Assembly (NCBI RefSeq): GCF_014805625.2
Contig: NW_023998431.1
Span: forward strand, 6,084,213-6,148,212
Direction: 5' to 3'
Length of the DNA: 64,000 nucleotides
Source of the DNA: Glossina fuscipes
Taxonomy: Eukaryota > Arthropoda > Insecta > Diptera > Glossinidae
Below the pieces are notes generated by a model. It was not told the origin of the DNA and ran no database searches. It worked only from the letters and a program-made list of their open reading frames with translations. This document shows positions 12,565 to 23,481 of this stretch, one piece after another. Made by a program: the position numbers and the translations under genes. Position 1 is the first letter of the stretch. Each line of letters starts with the position of its first letter.

Positions 12565-13589
12565 TTTACGTATAACTGTTTGTTGACAATTTTCGCCCGA
12601 ATGGCAATAAATTCAACCTCGGAAGCAGTAGAAAACTTATTTCAATAGCACGGGGTACCGCAGATAGTGCGATTTAATCGATACTTTGTGAAAACGTGGA
12701 AAGAATTGCGAAAAAGCTCCGACAAATGGGCTTCATGCTCACTGAACTTTTGGGGTTAGATCCTTAACATTTTGGTAAATGAAAGTTACCGGGCCTGAAG
12801 AAACATTTAGTTTGCGGTTGGAAGAACAACCGAATTATCATTATGGGAATGATCCCGAGAAATGAATTCGTTTGTTAAGAATGGCCAAATGGCCAGAATG
12901 GTTAACTTAACAAAATTTTCTTGTTTTCAGTCGGAATTAACGCTTTAAAAGATGAAATAGCTATCTGTGAGAGGCGGAATTATTAGTTTTGTTAAAATTC
13001 TTTGGAGATGCAGGCAGACCAGCCTGTAGCGCACCACTCGGGGAAGATACCGTTGCCACTTTAGATGTAGCTGACACGAGGAATATCCGTAATATTACCA
13101 ACTGAGTTTATGATAGAGGAAACGCTAAAGTGCAAGAATGAAACATTTGAAAGCTTGACCGGATTCACGAATGACAGAGCCATAAGTTTTATTATTGACG
13201 ATGAGGGCGAAGAGGAATAACGGCGGGCAACGTGGATCGACGTATGAGGGTTTAGCGAAGACGGCGGTGAAGTACTCACATTACCAGTTGGTTGTTGACA
13301 TGCTGGAGGAGAAAGTCAGTGCTCTTGGTACCGACACTCACCTCACATTGTTTTCATTTTTTCAAATTTTCCGCACAATGTCACGAGATTTTTACTTAAC
13401 TCAGAAAAACCATTCCTTGTCTGCGTGAAAAACTTATGCCAATATCTCGTCTCCTACAGTCAGGGCGTAACCATCCTTTCGAAGAATCTAGGACTGCGTC
13501 TACAGCATAGCCAGTAAAACCTGCGAATTTCGCTGACAATAACGCTCGTAAAGCCAGCAATTAATGAATTGCGCGCGCGAGGCTAATAA

Positions 13590-14290
13590 TGGAAAAACAG
13601 AAACTTATCGTTTTCTTGTTCTTCAAAATATTCGCCTTTGAGATCTGCACACTTTTGCATAGGTTCGAACAATTTGTCATAGTATTTTTTCCATTCCACT
13701 TGAGACTCTTCCACAACATGATTTTGCAATGCATTAAAAGGTTCTTATTTCCTGCTGTCGACGCAATGTATTCTTGATAATCGATTACAGAGAAGCTATT
13801 GGATGCCAAAGCAAGACTGCACAACGTCACCACCGTCATGCCAAAGAATGATGCGACGCCGTTTCCTCATTCGTTTCCTTATTTTAACACAAACTTCAAA
13901 CAGCCAGGCAAACAAATGGTTGTGTGAAATTCAGATTAATCGCTTTACAGTCCTCTAACGGGACTATTGGCGGTATTTTCGAAAAAAACAGTTTGGTGCG
14001 ACTATTAAGATTTGGTTTATCCTGAAACGCCCATAGAGTCAATTGCTCTTTACTTTTCGATTCTTTGGATCTCTGGAACTTCTGCCACAATCTTGTGTAC
14101 GTGTTTTAAAGTACCGTTCTTGCATTTCTTAAGCATTTGTTTACGCCGATCACACAAGCGTCTTTTTGAGATTTTGTCAAATTGTGTAGAATCCAATGAG
14201 AACAAACTTTTTGCAGTGTTAATTGATCATGGAATATATTATGTAGGCTAGTGGAATTAATGCCGAACGTTGCCACAATCGCCTACAGTA
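13590..14290 (-). pseudogene. Mariner-type transposase relic M0
   Basis: This is the decayed second half of a mariner-family transposase. Reading down from 14290 are VCSHWILHNLTKSQK (helix-turn-helix to catalytic linker, usually RWIPHNLTExQK), a segment resembling QSTVWVFQDEP, RRRIILWHDGGDV (the second catalytic Asp region, usually HHDNASxH), and the C-terminal helix EWKKYYDKLF then MQKCADLKGEYFEEQ. The block around the third Asp is deleted. It belongs to a different mariner lineage from its neighbour at 14415-15375. It directly abuts the PHD end of the LINE at 13560. Terminal inverted repeats were not recognised. Confidence 0.8.
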
Positions 14291-14414
14291 AGAATGCTGG
14301 CTACAACAAATGCGGGGTGCGGATATACTAACTTTGTATATATGAGAATGACATATTTAGAACCTGTTCTAATGTATCACAGCACCCCAATGACGCATTA
14401 GCTGCTTACATTAA

Positions 14415-15375
14415 TTTTGAAAATTTTTTCACTTGAAAAAAGCATTTATTGCAAAACGTTGGTAATCAAAATATTTTCCATCGTTTTCTACAACTTTTTC
14501 GCATCCTTGCACCAACACGCTGATACCGTGTCGAAATAACGACATTGGTTTGGCAGTGAGGCAATCACCCACCCATTTTCGCACTTTATGCGCAACTGCG
14601 TGCCAGGCAAACCACGCTGCATCGATCTGAACAAGTGATTATCAGAAGGACGCATGTCTGGTGATTACGCTGGCTGTGAAAGAATTTCACATTGGAGCTG
14701 CTGCAGTGTATTGTTTACAACTCTTGCAACGTGTGATCCCGCGTTGTCAGGCAAGAAGATGACTTTGCCTTTGTTGCATTCGGTTTCAGTAACTCGTAAT
14801 ATACTACACCTTGATGATCCCACCGTACGTACATCAAAATTTTATACCTGTGAGTATTTCGCTTTGGTGTGTATGTGGATGGCTTTCGTGGACTAATCCA
14901 CCATTTTTTAAGCTTGGACTTGCCGTAGTAGACCCACTTTTCGCTGCCAATCATAAAACGCCACAAAAAGATCTTCTGTTTTGCCTGTCAAGAATTAAAA
15001 CCGCTACGTTGAAACGATTCGAAATGACATTTTCACTTAATTCGTGTGGTAGCCAGTTTCCTTTCTTTCGGATCTTCCCCATCGCATGTAAACGTCAACG
15101 TAGAAACAGTCAACTCAACAGCTGCTAACCTATTCGAAAGCTCTTTAAGTGTTTGCGCCGGCTTTTCGTTAAATCAGCCTTGCAATTAATTGCCCTTAGA
15201 CCTTTTTGGTCTTTCAGGCCGTTCTTTGTCATTGACAACGAAAGCACGACTTTTAAACTGTTGCATGACCGTAAACTTCTCAAAGTGTTTGATGAGCTTC
15301 GACAGCAAATTTCTTCAAATCGAACAACAAAAGTAATAAATGTCCAAAATGCAATTTTGAGCGTTCGATGATTAG
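14415..15375 (-). pseudogene. Mariner transposase relic M1 (DD34D family)
   Basis: A nearly full-length but dead mariner transposase. The N-terminal helix-turn-helix region is at about 15150-15370 (FDLKKFAVEAHQTL, then AQTLKELSNRL). The linker AMGKIRKKGNWLPHELSEN is near 15070. The catalytic core begins IGSEKWVYYGKSKLKKWW, where the first Asp of TGDEKW is replaced by Ser, and continues YVRWDHQGVVYYELLKPN. The second Asp (14746-14748) and third Asp (14641-14643, PSDNHLF) are exactly 34 codons apart, the mariner hallmark. Stops and at least two frameshifts interrupt it. Mariners move DNA by cut-and-paste into TA sites. The C-terminus ends near 14440. The same lineage recurs at 57860-58480. Confidence 0.88.
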
Positions 15376-17331
15376 CGTCTGTATACACTGAATATCTCAA
15401 TAACACTAAATTGAAAACGGATATTTTAAGTAGATAAATGTCAGAATCATCGAATGTAATCGTCATGTACACTGGTATCATCTTTATCTACAATTAGTCG
15501 CTTCTCAAAATTAATGCAAGCAACTAGTGTACTTTATATAATAGATTATGGGAAAAGCTCGTGGCTTTTTTCCCAATAAAGTTTTGTAAAATCCTAACCT
15601 TATCAAGTCGAAGAACTAAATGTACAAAGCCCATAGACAGTTAAAAATCATTATCATCATTATCGTGACGATTGGCTTTAATCAAATAAAAATAATTAGT
15701 CTTCGAAAATAGGATGAAATTCTGAAAAAATGCACTGTATTTTAAAATATCACTATTTAGGATAATTGGCAGGCTTAAGAGGCTTAACATGTGGAAAAAA
15801 ATATATTATTTTCATCAGCAGCAAGAAAGTAGTTTGCTTGTTGCTTAATGATGCACCACGACTTAATTAAGTCGATAAATTTTTTTTAAAAATTTAGAAA
15901 GATCAGCATGACAGTTTGCATAACAGTTTTGAAAAGTTTGCATAAGGCTGAATACAGGATTGATAAGCTTGATTTTTAATTATCATATGCACTAACAATG
16001 GATTGAATTTTAATGGGATCAATTTTGATATGCGAATGGCTGGTGAAATGGAAGGAAAGAAGACATGCGACAAAGATTTGCGAAAAAGATCCTCAATCAC
16101 GATAGATGAAGTTGCATAAACGATGACAAAATCCGAATTGACACTACGTAAGTAATGTCTTTGGAAATGGGATATGAGACTAGAAGTAGAAGATCATGCA
16201 TAATGCACTGCTTCCACCTGGTAAGAAAATTCATTTCATTCTGTATTGTCTACATAGAGGAAAGACATCGTCTTCCATCCATGAGGATCGTTAAACATAT
16301 TTTTAGTAATCCCGAAAGAGTTGTAAAGAGCTGGATAGTGCCGATTTATTTACAGTAAACAGCGTATTAACTTTTGCTTCATGCTCTGATTGAAGACGAA
16401 GACTGTAAACTATTATTTTTCTCTTCTTTCTTTAGTATTTCATCCAGAAATTGCAGAATTTATGCAAGAACAGTGTAAGAAAAAATGCCAAAGGTCAAAG
16501 ATTTTGATGGAACAATGACACAAATTATTTCTCTCCTTGACGCGCATTTCCTCATTGAAGCAGAAAATTAATTTGGAAACACACGGAAAATGCCGGCACG
16601 CGCCAGCAAACGCAATCTTGGCAATTCTTATAGTTTTATATATTTCAAATGTGCGTTTGTATGTGTAATTTGGTTACAACAACAACGAAAATTTTTTGTC
16701 TTTCAATATCTTTCAGATCATAAAGCTGTGTTTATTACAACAAACAACATTCTGTCGTTCGGTTAAGTTGCAAAGTGTACGATGTGCAAATGGGAGAATT
16801 AATTAATTAATTTAGTTTAAATGTAATACTTAATTAAACTTACGTACTTAGCTACCGCACACATTGGCTAATTGAATTCCACAATTACATTTATGTTTAC
16901 AGATAAAACCCGAATTCCAATTACAAAACTCGTCTCCGATATATGTCATTATTGCTTTAGTTATGAAAGACGTGTGCAACGTCAACACTCGCATCCCGCA
17001 AACGTTATGTTCCTAACGTGTTTACTTACATGTAATTAAATATTTAATTGCTTGTTACAAAGACTTATTACTAGAATGTTTAAAAAACAAAAACAAAAAA
17101 AAAAAAAAAAATTAAATTGAAATTAAAGAAAAATGGCAAAAAAACGAACAAATACTGCATGCAAAATTGAATGTCGATGACATCAAATCGGATTTTCACT
17201 TTGATAACAAGAGAGTCCTTTTTGTTTTTTCTTTTTTGAATAATTAAAATAGAAAAAATATATTGTGATTTAGTTACGATTACATTACAATACATTTGTA
17301 CATAAACTCGTGAACACACGCACACATACGT

Positions 17332-17374
<43 letters not shown>

Positions 17375-18399
17375 TATATATGTAGGTCGAGAAAAGTGGA
17401 AATAATTTGCTGCTGCTATTATTTTACATTTGTGCAGATGCGGCCAACAACAATGGTATGCAGATTTTTTATTTTTTTTTATTACAACTCCGCATACATA
17501 TCCTTTCACTTTTGTCATAGCTTCTTTACCCAGATGTGTCTCTTCTCCTCCCTCTTGCAAGCCAGGATTGCTTATAGTGATTGGTAAACAAATTCTAGAC
17601 AATTCCTGTGTAAAGGAAAAACAAAAAACGTTTGCATTAAATCTCTCCTTTACCGGAAGAAAAAGAATTTCACATTTTCTTCTACTTACATATATGTATA
17701 TGTATTTTCTACTTCTTCTTCTTTTTCTTTTTCTCTCTTCTTTCGCGCATAGTTTATTTAAATAGTTCAGTTTCCCTTCTCTGCATATACAAAAGGGTTC
17801 TTCTGTCTTTTCTTTTATTTTTCTATAGTAATGCATTGTCTACGTTGTACGTACAGGTAAACATGTTGATGGATGCATAACAATAGAAAATGTGCAACCG
17901 TACAATCAACCATCCATCCAACCATTCATTTGTGCATTCATCTCCTCTGTACTGTAATGGGATACCTAGAAATCTTTAAGATTTTCGAATTTAACTAAAC
18001 GGGAAAATACAACCGACAAACCGTAAGAAGAAAAGAAAAAAAAATGTTTCAAAAATAAACTAAAAACATTTTCTTAATAAAAATGTAGGAAAAAGAAATA
18101 ACATAAGTAAGTAAATCAGAGCAAAACAAGAAAAAGAATGTTGTTAGTAAGCAAATAATGATTTGTTAGTATTGTTGCTGTTATGTTATAAAACTTTGTT
18201 TTGTAACTATTCGATTCTGCTTTGTTTATTTATTATTATTGTGAATATGTACACAAAATACTGTAGCATTTATAATATTTTATAATTTACTGCGCCATAT
18301 AGTGGCACGTGGACATTTTACCCTTATGCTCGAGTGTCTACATGATGAAAACTGTTATGCAACGGAACTGAACTGATGTGGATTGACTTTTTTTGAAAT
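15376..18399. other. Intron sequence, no gene seen
   Basis: AT-rich DNA with poly-A/T runs and a TA array. An open frame of 183 codons at 17285-17836 (minus) is built on the TA repeat and a T/C-rich tract and is discounted. Confidence 0.6.
17335..17372. repeat. (TA)n microsatellite
   Basis: Uninterrupted alternating TA of about 36 bases. Confidence 0.92.
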
Positions 18400-18412
18400 C
18401 ACTTTTTAATTA
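18400..18412. repeat. 13-bp target-site duplication, 3' side of LINE
   Basis: CACTTTTTAATTA, identical to 23799-23811. It lies next to the TAA-rich 3' tail of the minus-strand element. Confidence 0.85.
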
Positions 18413-18548
18413 TTTAAATATTATTATTTTTAATTTTAGACTAATGAAATGAATTCTTAGACTAAAAAAAAGACATTGAGCACTAGCAACACAGGCTATC
18501 GGCTCTAATTAAAAAAAAAATAAATAAATAATAATAATAAAATGTACA
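18413..18548 (-). other. 3' UTR and TAA-type tail of the LINE
   Basis: After the last ORF2 frame comes a short T-rich UTR containing GCCGATAGCCTGTGTTGC and then CTAAGAATTCATTTCATTAG. Both blocks are recognisable in copy A (1962-2035) and the second also in copy C (about 28455-28482). The tail is AATAAT repeats running into the target duplication; there is no poly-A tail. Confidence 0.8.
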
Positions 18549-19001
18549 TTAGATAGTGAGCTTAGTAGTATTAATAAAGTAATGTATAGAATTGATATTC
18601 TGTTCTGAAGCCGATTGTAGAATGTTCAAAGGGTTAATCGTTCCAAATGCAATACTTCTAGCCAAGGAAAAGTTAAGGCAGTCGCAGAGAATATGCTTTA
18701 TAGTAAGAGTTTGTACACAACAGCAGATTGGGGAAGAAGACTTCTTCAGGATGCATTGGTGAGTTGCAATTGTATGACCAAGGCGAATTCTCGAGAATGT
18801 TTGGATCTTGGTTTTCTCAACATTTGTTGGATATAGAGGTGGAGTTAATTGAAGGTTAATGCAAAAGTAGGGTTGATGATGGTATTGTAAATTTCCTTCT
18901 GCAATTTTCTCTTTAACTTTTCTTCTAATGTATCTTTGAAGATCCAACTTTTCCATGACATCATCCATAATTAGAGGAGCAGAAGCAGCATACTTTGCCG
19001 C

Positions 19002-19376
19002 TCAATCAGCCTGCTCATTTCCCAGTAAACCGATGTGATTTGGTATCCATAACATTTTAATTTTTCCGTCGGGTGTAGTGATTATATTCCTTAATTTGTT
19101 GATGGTGCTCCATCTCGAAGTCGAAGGGTTCCGAGTAGCTTGTAATACAGACAAACTGTCGGTAACAATGACGGTTTTGAGTTTGTTTTTATGGGCAAGG
19201 TTGGCAGCGTGAAGAATAGCTCTGGCTTCGGTTAAGAAAGTTGAAGTACTTTCGTGATTCCAACCAGTACTGTCCAATACTTGGGTTTTTTCAGCTATTA
19301 GATTCCTGAAGACGTAATTTGGAGTATCTTCTTTCTTGTGCATAGACAATGAGATGTCAAAAGAGCAGTCTTTCAA
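19002..19376 (-). pseudogene. RNase H domain of LINE ORF2, N-terminal block deleted
   Basis: The frame carries LTEARAILHAANLAHKNK (Glu block), VIVTDSLSVLQATRN (Asp block) and IPNHIGLLGNEQAD (His/Asp block). The first strand with TDGSK, present in copies A and C, is missing: sequence jumps from GWN to HES at 19256/19257. Retroelement RNase H needs that first Asp, so this domain is dead. It ends at a TGA that replaces CGA. Confidence 0.85.
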
Positions 19377-19974
19377 AATCTAGGGAGTTTAACACCAAAA
19401 GAACGGGAAATTTTTAAGGGAATGTTCAATTCCTTTGCGATGCACAAACAATGGTCAATTGCAGATGGTGACTTTGGAATTTTCTTCGCAATAATAATCT
19501 TTCTTACGTCATCACCGAGAATGGATTTGTTTGAATTAAGAAGCTTAGGGACTATTTTAGCTTTTAACTCATACAGTCTATTTTCTAAAGTTGGGAGACC
19601 AGTTTCAATTATGATATTGTTAATGGACTAAGAACTTGGTGATAGACCGGTTTAAGGATGTTGATATTAGATTTGCAGCTATTGCCATAAATTATCAAAG
19701 CATAGTCAATCTTGCTTAACACAAGCATTTTGGTAAGATAAGCAATAGTGTTAATATGCGCATGGCTTCTCCAAGCAACGTACTGTATGAAATTTACCCT
19801 TGTTAAAAGAGAGTTTTTTAAACGAAGGCAGTGTGCTTTCCAACGATAATTGTGTGAAAACGTGAGCCCAAGAACATGGAGCGTCTGCACATTTAGTACT
19901 GGTAAGCCGTTAATATGCATCAATAGGTTTCCTGCATCGCACATTTGTTTTCGACAAATGTGCATTTTTTTTTA

Positions 19975-20811
19975 TTTTTGTATAGAAATTTTAGCTCCTG
20001 ACGAGTTTGCCCATGTGGAGATCTCACATGCAATAGATTCGAGGATGTTGATTGCTTTTGTGTTGTCTTTTTCTTTTGTAAAAATGTATACATCGTCCGC
20101 GTAGAGACAATGTTCCACTCTTGGTACACGGCAAAGAATTTTGCTAATTTCGTTGAAAGCGATCTGGAAAAGCGTGACAGAGAGAGGAGGTCCTTGCGGA
20201 ATGCCATTCTTTAGCGGAAAGGAATCAGAAAGATGATTGTTGATTCTAACTTTGAACCGCAGATGCGACATGAATGATTTGATGTAGTTGAAGAATTTTT
20301 GTCCAACATTCCATAATTTCAAGAGCCTTAAGATAACATGAAGACCAACTCTGTCAAATGCTTTTTCGAAATCAATTGAGAGAATTGTTACGTGATTTCG
20401 TTCGGAAATTGCTTTGCTTGTGAAATAATCAATATGTAACAGAGCGTCGATGCACCCTCTACCCCGCTTGAAACCAACTTGTTGCTTTATTATCAGGTTG
20501 TTGGACTCAAGAAACCAAGATAATCTAGATGCCATAATCTTCTCTAAAACCTTAGAGAGGCAAGATAAAAGAGAAATTGGGCGATAATCTGATGCGATGG
20601 AGACATTTTTTGACTTTGGAATTGAAACAACTGTTGCCAGTTTCCACATGTAGGGTATATGGCCAGTCATAAATACCGTATTATATAGGTCCAGTAATTT
20701 CTTTTTACTAGACTTAGACATAGCACTGATCATTTGGTATGAGATGCGGTCTAGACCAGGTGTCTTCCCCTTCAAATTGGAGAGACAACTTCCAAGTTCT
20801 GAGGTAGATAC
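19975..20811 (-). pseudogene. Reverse transcriptase domain of LINE ORF2
   Basis: An open frame of 279 codons, in phase with the endonuclease, bounded by the TGA at 20812 and the TAA at 19972. The RT blocks run in order: GKTPGLDRISYQMI, VVSIPKSKN and SDYRPISLLSCLSK, QQVGFKRGRGCIDALLH, LSIDFEKAFDRVG, NGIPQGPPLSVTLFQIAF and LYADDVYIFTKEKD. All three catalytic aspartates are present, unlike copies A and C where the equivalent positions are destroyed. Confidence 0.9.
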
Positions 20812-20814
20812 TCA

Positions 20815-22122
20815 ATCTTCCAGGAACATGGCACATCTATCGATATTATTTGGAGGAGATATTGGAGTCCTTTTATTTTCAATGAAAGCGCTGGAGAAGT
20901 TGCTGTCAGAGGAGTATTCGCACCACACTTTTCCAAAGTAATTAGAAATCTCATCTGCGTCAGTTAAAGTTCCATTGGGAGTGCAGATGGCAGAAATTTG
21001 GTTCAGGTTTGAAGTCCCATTAAGTCTGTTGATTTTGTTCCAGACAACTTTCATTGATGTATTTCTGTGAATTCGTCTCGAGAAAAGTTCGAAACTAAGT
21101 GCCTTTGATTTCCGTAATTCCTTCCTGAATAGAGCATTAGCCTTTTTGTATAATAACAAGTGATTCTGATCAAGACATCTCTTAAAGCGGTGCCATAGAT
21201 CCATTTTATTTTTCCTCAAAAACGAAAGCGTGTTGTTCCACCATGGAACCCTAGCTCGTTTAAAAGAGATGTTGGATTGAGGAATAGAAAGATGAGCAGC
21301 CGTGCGAATCGATTTAGACATAATAGCAGCATCATGGTTGCAGTTTCCGTTAAATGGCTTTGAGTTCAAAAATGACTCCACCTGTTTGGAGTAATTGATC
21401 CAATCCGCTTTATCTAGGAGGAATTTGGCCTGTTTTGCTGGAGTAGCAGAGGACGTTGAAAGTTTAAGATCGATTATGATTGGAAAGTGATCACTATTAT
21501 GTAGATCATCAGAAATAGACCAGGACACCAAAGGAAGAAGTGATGGAGAGCAACATGTTAAATCAATATGTGAAAAAGTATGATGAGTTGAGAAGTGCGT
21601 TGGTTTTCCATCATTTAAAACGCAAAGGTTGCTTTGAAAAAAGGCCTTTTCTAAAACAGTACCGCGAGTGTTGTTCACTGTTGAGCCCCAGATGGTATTC
21701 CAGCTGTTGAAATCGCCGCATATAATTAATGAGGGGGAAAGTACGGAGAATAAACTGTAGAGTTCTTGCTGAGAAAACGATTGCGAAGGTGGAATATAGA
21801 GCGAAAGCACTGTAAATTTTATATTTAACATTATTTGTATCGCTACGGCTTGTATATTTGAGCTTAAATTTATGCGTTTGTGAGGTATACTTGATTTTAT
21901 AAAAACACCTACTCCTTGTTTGGAATATGAATTTTGATCAGCATTCGTGAAGTATCCAGTATATGATTTGGGTGGAATAGGATTAAAAGAGCTTCTACAA
22001 TGGGTTTCTTGAAGCGATAAAAAGGTTGGATTAAAATCACTTATGAGTGTACGGAGTTCATCAAAATTATTAATAAGTCCCTTAATGTTCCATTGTAGAA
22101 TTTTAAAAACTTTATTTAATTG
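20815..22122 (-). pseudogene. AP-endonuclease domain of LINE ORF2
   Basis: An uninterrupted frame of about 436 codons between the TAA at codon 3 and the TGA at 20812. It holds all the residues expected for an apurinic-endonuclease-like LINE nicking enzyme: Asn in QWN, Glu in LQETH, Asp and Asn in CGDFN, and Asp-His in SDHFPI. The domain alone would be catalytically plausible. The only Met codons come well inside the frame, the first at 21831, after the first two motifs. Translation therefore could not yield the complete domain without readthrough or a non-AUG start. Confidence 0.85.
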
Positions 22123-22158
22123 TTATGACATGTAAGCAGAGTGGAGGGCGGGTTAAGT

Positions 22159-23481
22159 TCACATGTCAGCGTCTCCGTCGAGAAGGTCGCTATAGAAATT
22201 TTTCGTGAATGATTTATTCTTACCAGCAGAATAATCTGTACTTAGGTGATTTGGTATATTTGAAGCGCAACGAGCTGGCGCACGTGAATAATTTGAAATT
22301 GAAGATTGATTAATGGATGAAAGAATGGATTCATTACCACTTGTGATTTGTTGAGTAAAGTTGAGAGCTGGAGATTCTGGAGAATTTGGTATATTAGATT
22401 TTAGCATATGTGTTGTTGTTTTAATTTTTTCAATATTTGCAGTTGCTTTGGTTTTTTCAATATTATCTTTGGCGGGTGGTGTAACTGGTTTCGCAATATA
22501 ATTTTTGGTTAATGGTGGAACAGGTTTTCCATTGGAAGCAGTTGGAGTTAAGTTCTTACTAGGCTCGATTTGCGAGGCAACAGCAGCGTAGGTATTACTT
22601 TTGCCAATTCCATGAGCTACAGATGGATTTCTTTCCCGGTATGTGCGTCGCGCTTCGCCCATGCTACAGTAATTTTCTGTTTTGATTTTCAATATTTCAC
22701 GCATCTGTACAAAACGTGGGCATTGTTTGTCTAACGCTGAGTGTTGATCATTGCAATTTATGCAGAAACTACGGGTACAGCTTTCAGTATGTGGAGGATG
22801 ACCACAGTTAGCGCAAGATGCAGCATTAGTGCATCTTTTTGCCGTATGACCCAGGCGTTGGCAATTTTTACACCTCATAGGATTTGGGATGTATAGTTCT
22901 ACTTTACATTTATACCACGCCACATCAACTGTTCGCGGTAATCGATAGCGATCAAAAGTTAAAATAATCCTTCCTGTAGAAGAGCGTGTTTTTCCGTCGT
23001 CATTCAGTTTGGTTAATTTATATGCTTCAGTCACTCCTTGAATGCCCATTTCGCGAACAATTTCATCTTCCGGCACATGCTTTAAGCAAGGGGCATAAAT
23101 TACGCCTCGAACCGAGTTAAGTTTCTCATGTAGTTTAGCTGAAATAGCACATAGATTAGCTAAAGAATTGGCCTTTATTAGTTTTTCGGTTGCGCGCGGG
23201 TTCCCAGCGAGGACCAGTAAATTCCCATCGCGTAGAATCGAGATCGAGTCGATGTATGTTGTAATGCTATCTAGAGCTTTTTTTATAGCAAAAGGGCTAA
23301 TTTGGTAAATTGTTATTCGAGCATCGGTTGAAGAAATAACAATATATTTTTTATCAATAGGGATTATATCGCTGATCGGCAACACCGGAAAATCTGATTT
23401 TTTACTTTTTTTTCTTTGGGAGGATGTATCACTTAATAGATAAAATCTATTCGGGTTTTTGTCTGGCGGCCCCGGGGCCAT
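22159..23481 (-). CDS. LINE ORF1, nucleic-acid-binding protein (intact)
   Basis: An uninterrupted 440-codon frame starting MAPGPPDKN. Residues about 45-200 form a mixed alpha/beta region of the kind found in insect LINE gag-like proteins. Three zinc knuckles follow: C204/C207/H212/C217 (CKNCQRLGHTAKRC), C223/C226/H231/C235 (CANCGHPPHTESC) and a looser C240/C243/H247/C254. The C-terminal third is Ser/Thr/Pro/Asn-rich and probably disordered. In this family ORF1 protein packages element RNA and assists reverse transcription. It ends 27 nt before the ORF2 start codon. Its intactness beside a broken ORF2 could mean recent death or selection for ORF1 alone; the sequence cannot tell which. Confidence 0.92.
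   Translation of the reverse strand: MAPGPPDKNPNRFYLLSDTSSQRKKSKKSDFPVLPISDIIPIDKKYIVISSTDARITIYQISPFAIKKALDSITTYIDSISILRDGNLLVLAGNPRATEKLIKANSLANLCAISAKLHEKLNSVRGVIYAPCLKHVPEDEIVREMGIQGVTEAYKLTKLNDDGKTRSSTGRIILTFDRYRLPRTVDVAWYKCKVELYIPNPMRCKNCQRLGHTAKRCTNAASCANCGHPPHTESCTRSFCINCNDQHSALDKQCPRFVQMREILKIKTENYCSMGEARRTYRERNPSVAHGIGKSNTYAAVASQIEPSKNLTPTASNGKPVPPLTKNYIAKPVTPPAKDNIEKTKATANIEKIKTTTHMLKSNIPNSPESPALNFTQQITSGNESILSSINQSSISNYSRAPARCASNIPNHLSTDYSAGKNKSFTKNFYSDLLDGDADM

Larger units (their letters stand above)
10740..13560 (-). mobile_element. Decayed PHD-type (CR1/jockey-like) LINE
   Basis: A multiply broken non-LTR retrotransposon, read from high to low coordinates. Near 13560-13380 is the end of a PHD-like zinc finger (AGFTGYAVDAV, then GWLRPDCRRRD). 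A Ser/Thr-rich ORF1 stretch follows at 13061-13279. Endonuclease remnants at 12051-12564 contain a mutated GDFN block (NFNLPQVT) and NGRLLDLCFAN followed by LPEDPYHPSI. The reverse transcriptase has an intact catalytic box MYADDIKLFSS at 11285-11296, and a C-terminal motif DPYITKKLYICLVRPILEH lies near 10920. Many stops and shifts separate these blocks. No 3' tail or target duplication was found. A similar element lies at 24150-25545. Being a LINE is firm; the clade is less certain. Confidence 0.8.
18549..22131 (-). pseudogene. LINE ORF2: endonuclease, RT, RNase H (broken)
   Basis: The ORF begins with ATG at 22131, but its third codon is TAA (22123-22125). The endonuclease is complete: ILQWNIKGL, LSLQETH, LIICGDFNSWNTIWG and the SDH block. 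A TGA at 20812-20814 separates it, in the same frame, from an RT with RPISLL, SIDFEKAFD, GIPQGPPLS and YADD (20092-20103). A TAA follows at 19972-19974. A 28-nt deletion at 19627/19628 shifts the frame, and a deletion of about 90 nt at 19256/19257 removes the first RNase H block (TDG). A TGA at 19002-19004 replaces the Arg codon after GNEQAD. Copies A and C lack most of these lesions, which shows they are secondary. The RT itself keeps all catalytic motifs. Confidence 0.9.

Noticed and set aside
17285..17836. 183-codon open frame on the minus strand
   Set aside because: It spans a (TA)n array and a purine-rich tract giving Lys/Arg/Glu and Tyr-Ile strings; no motif.
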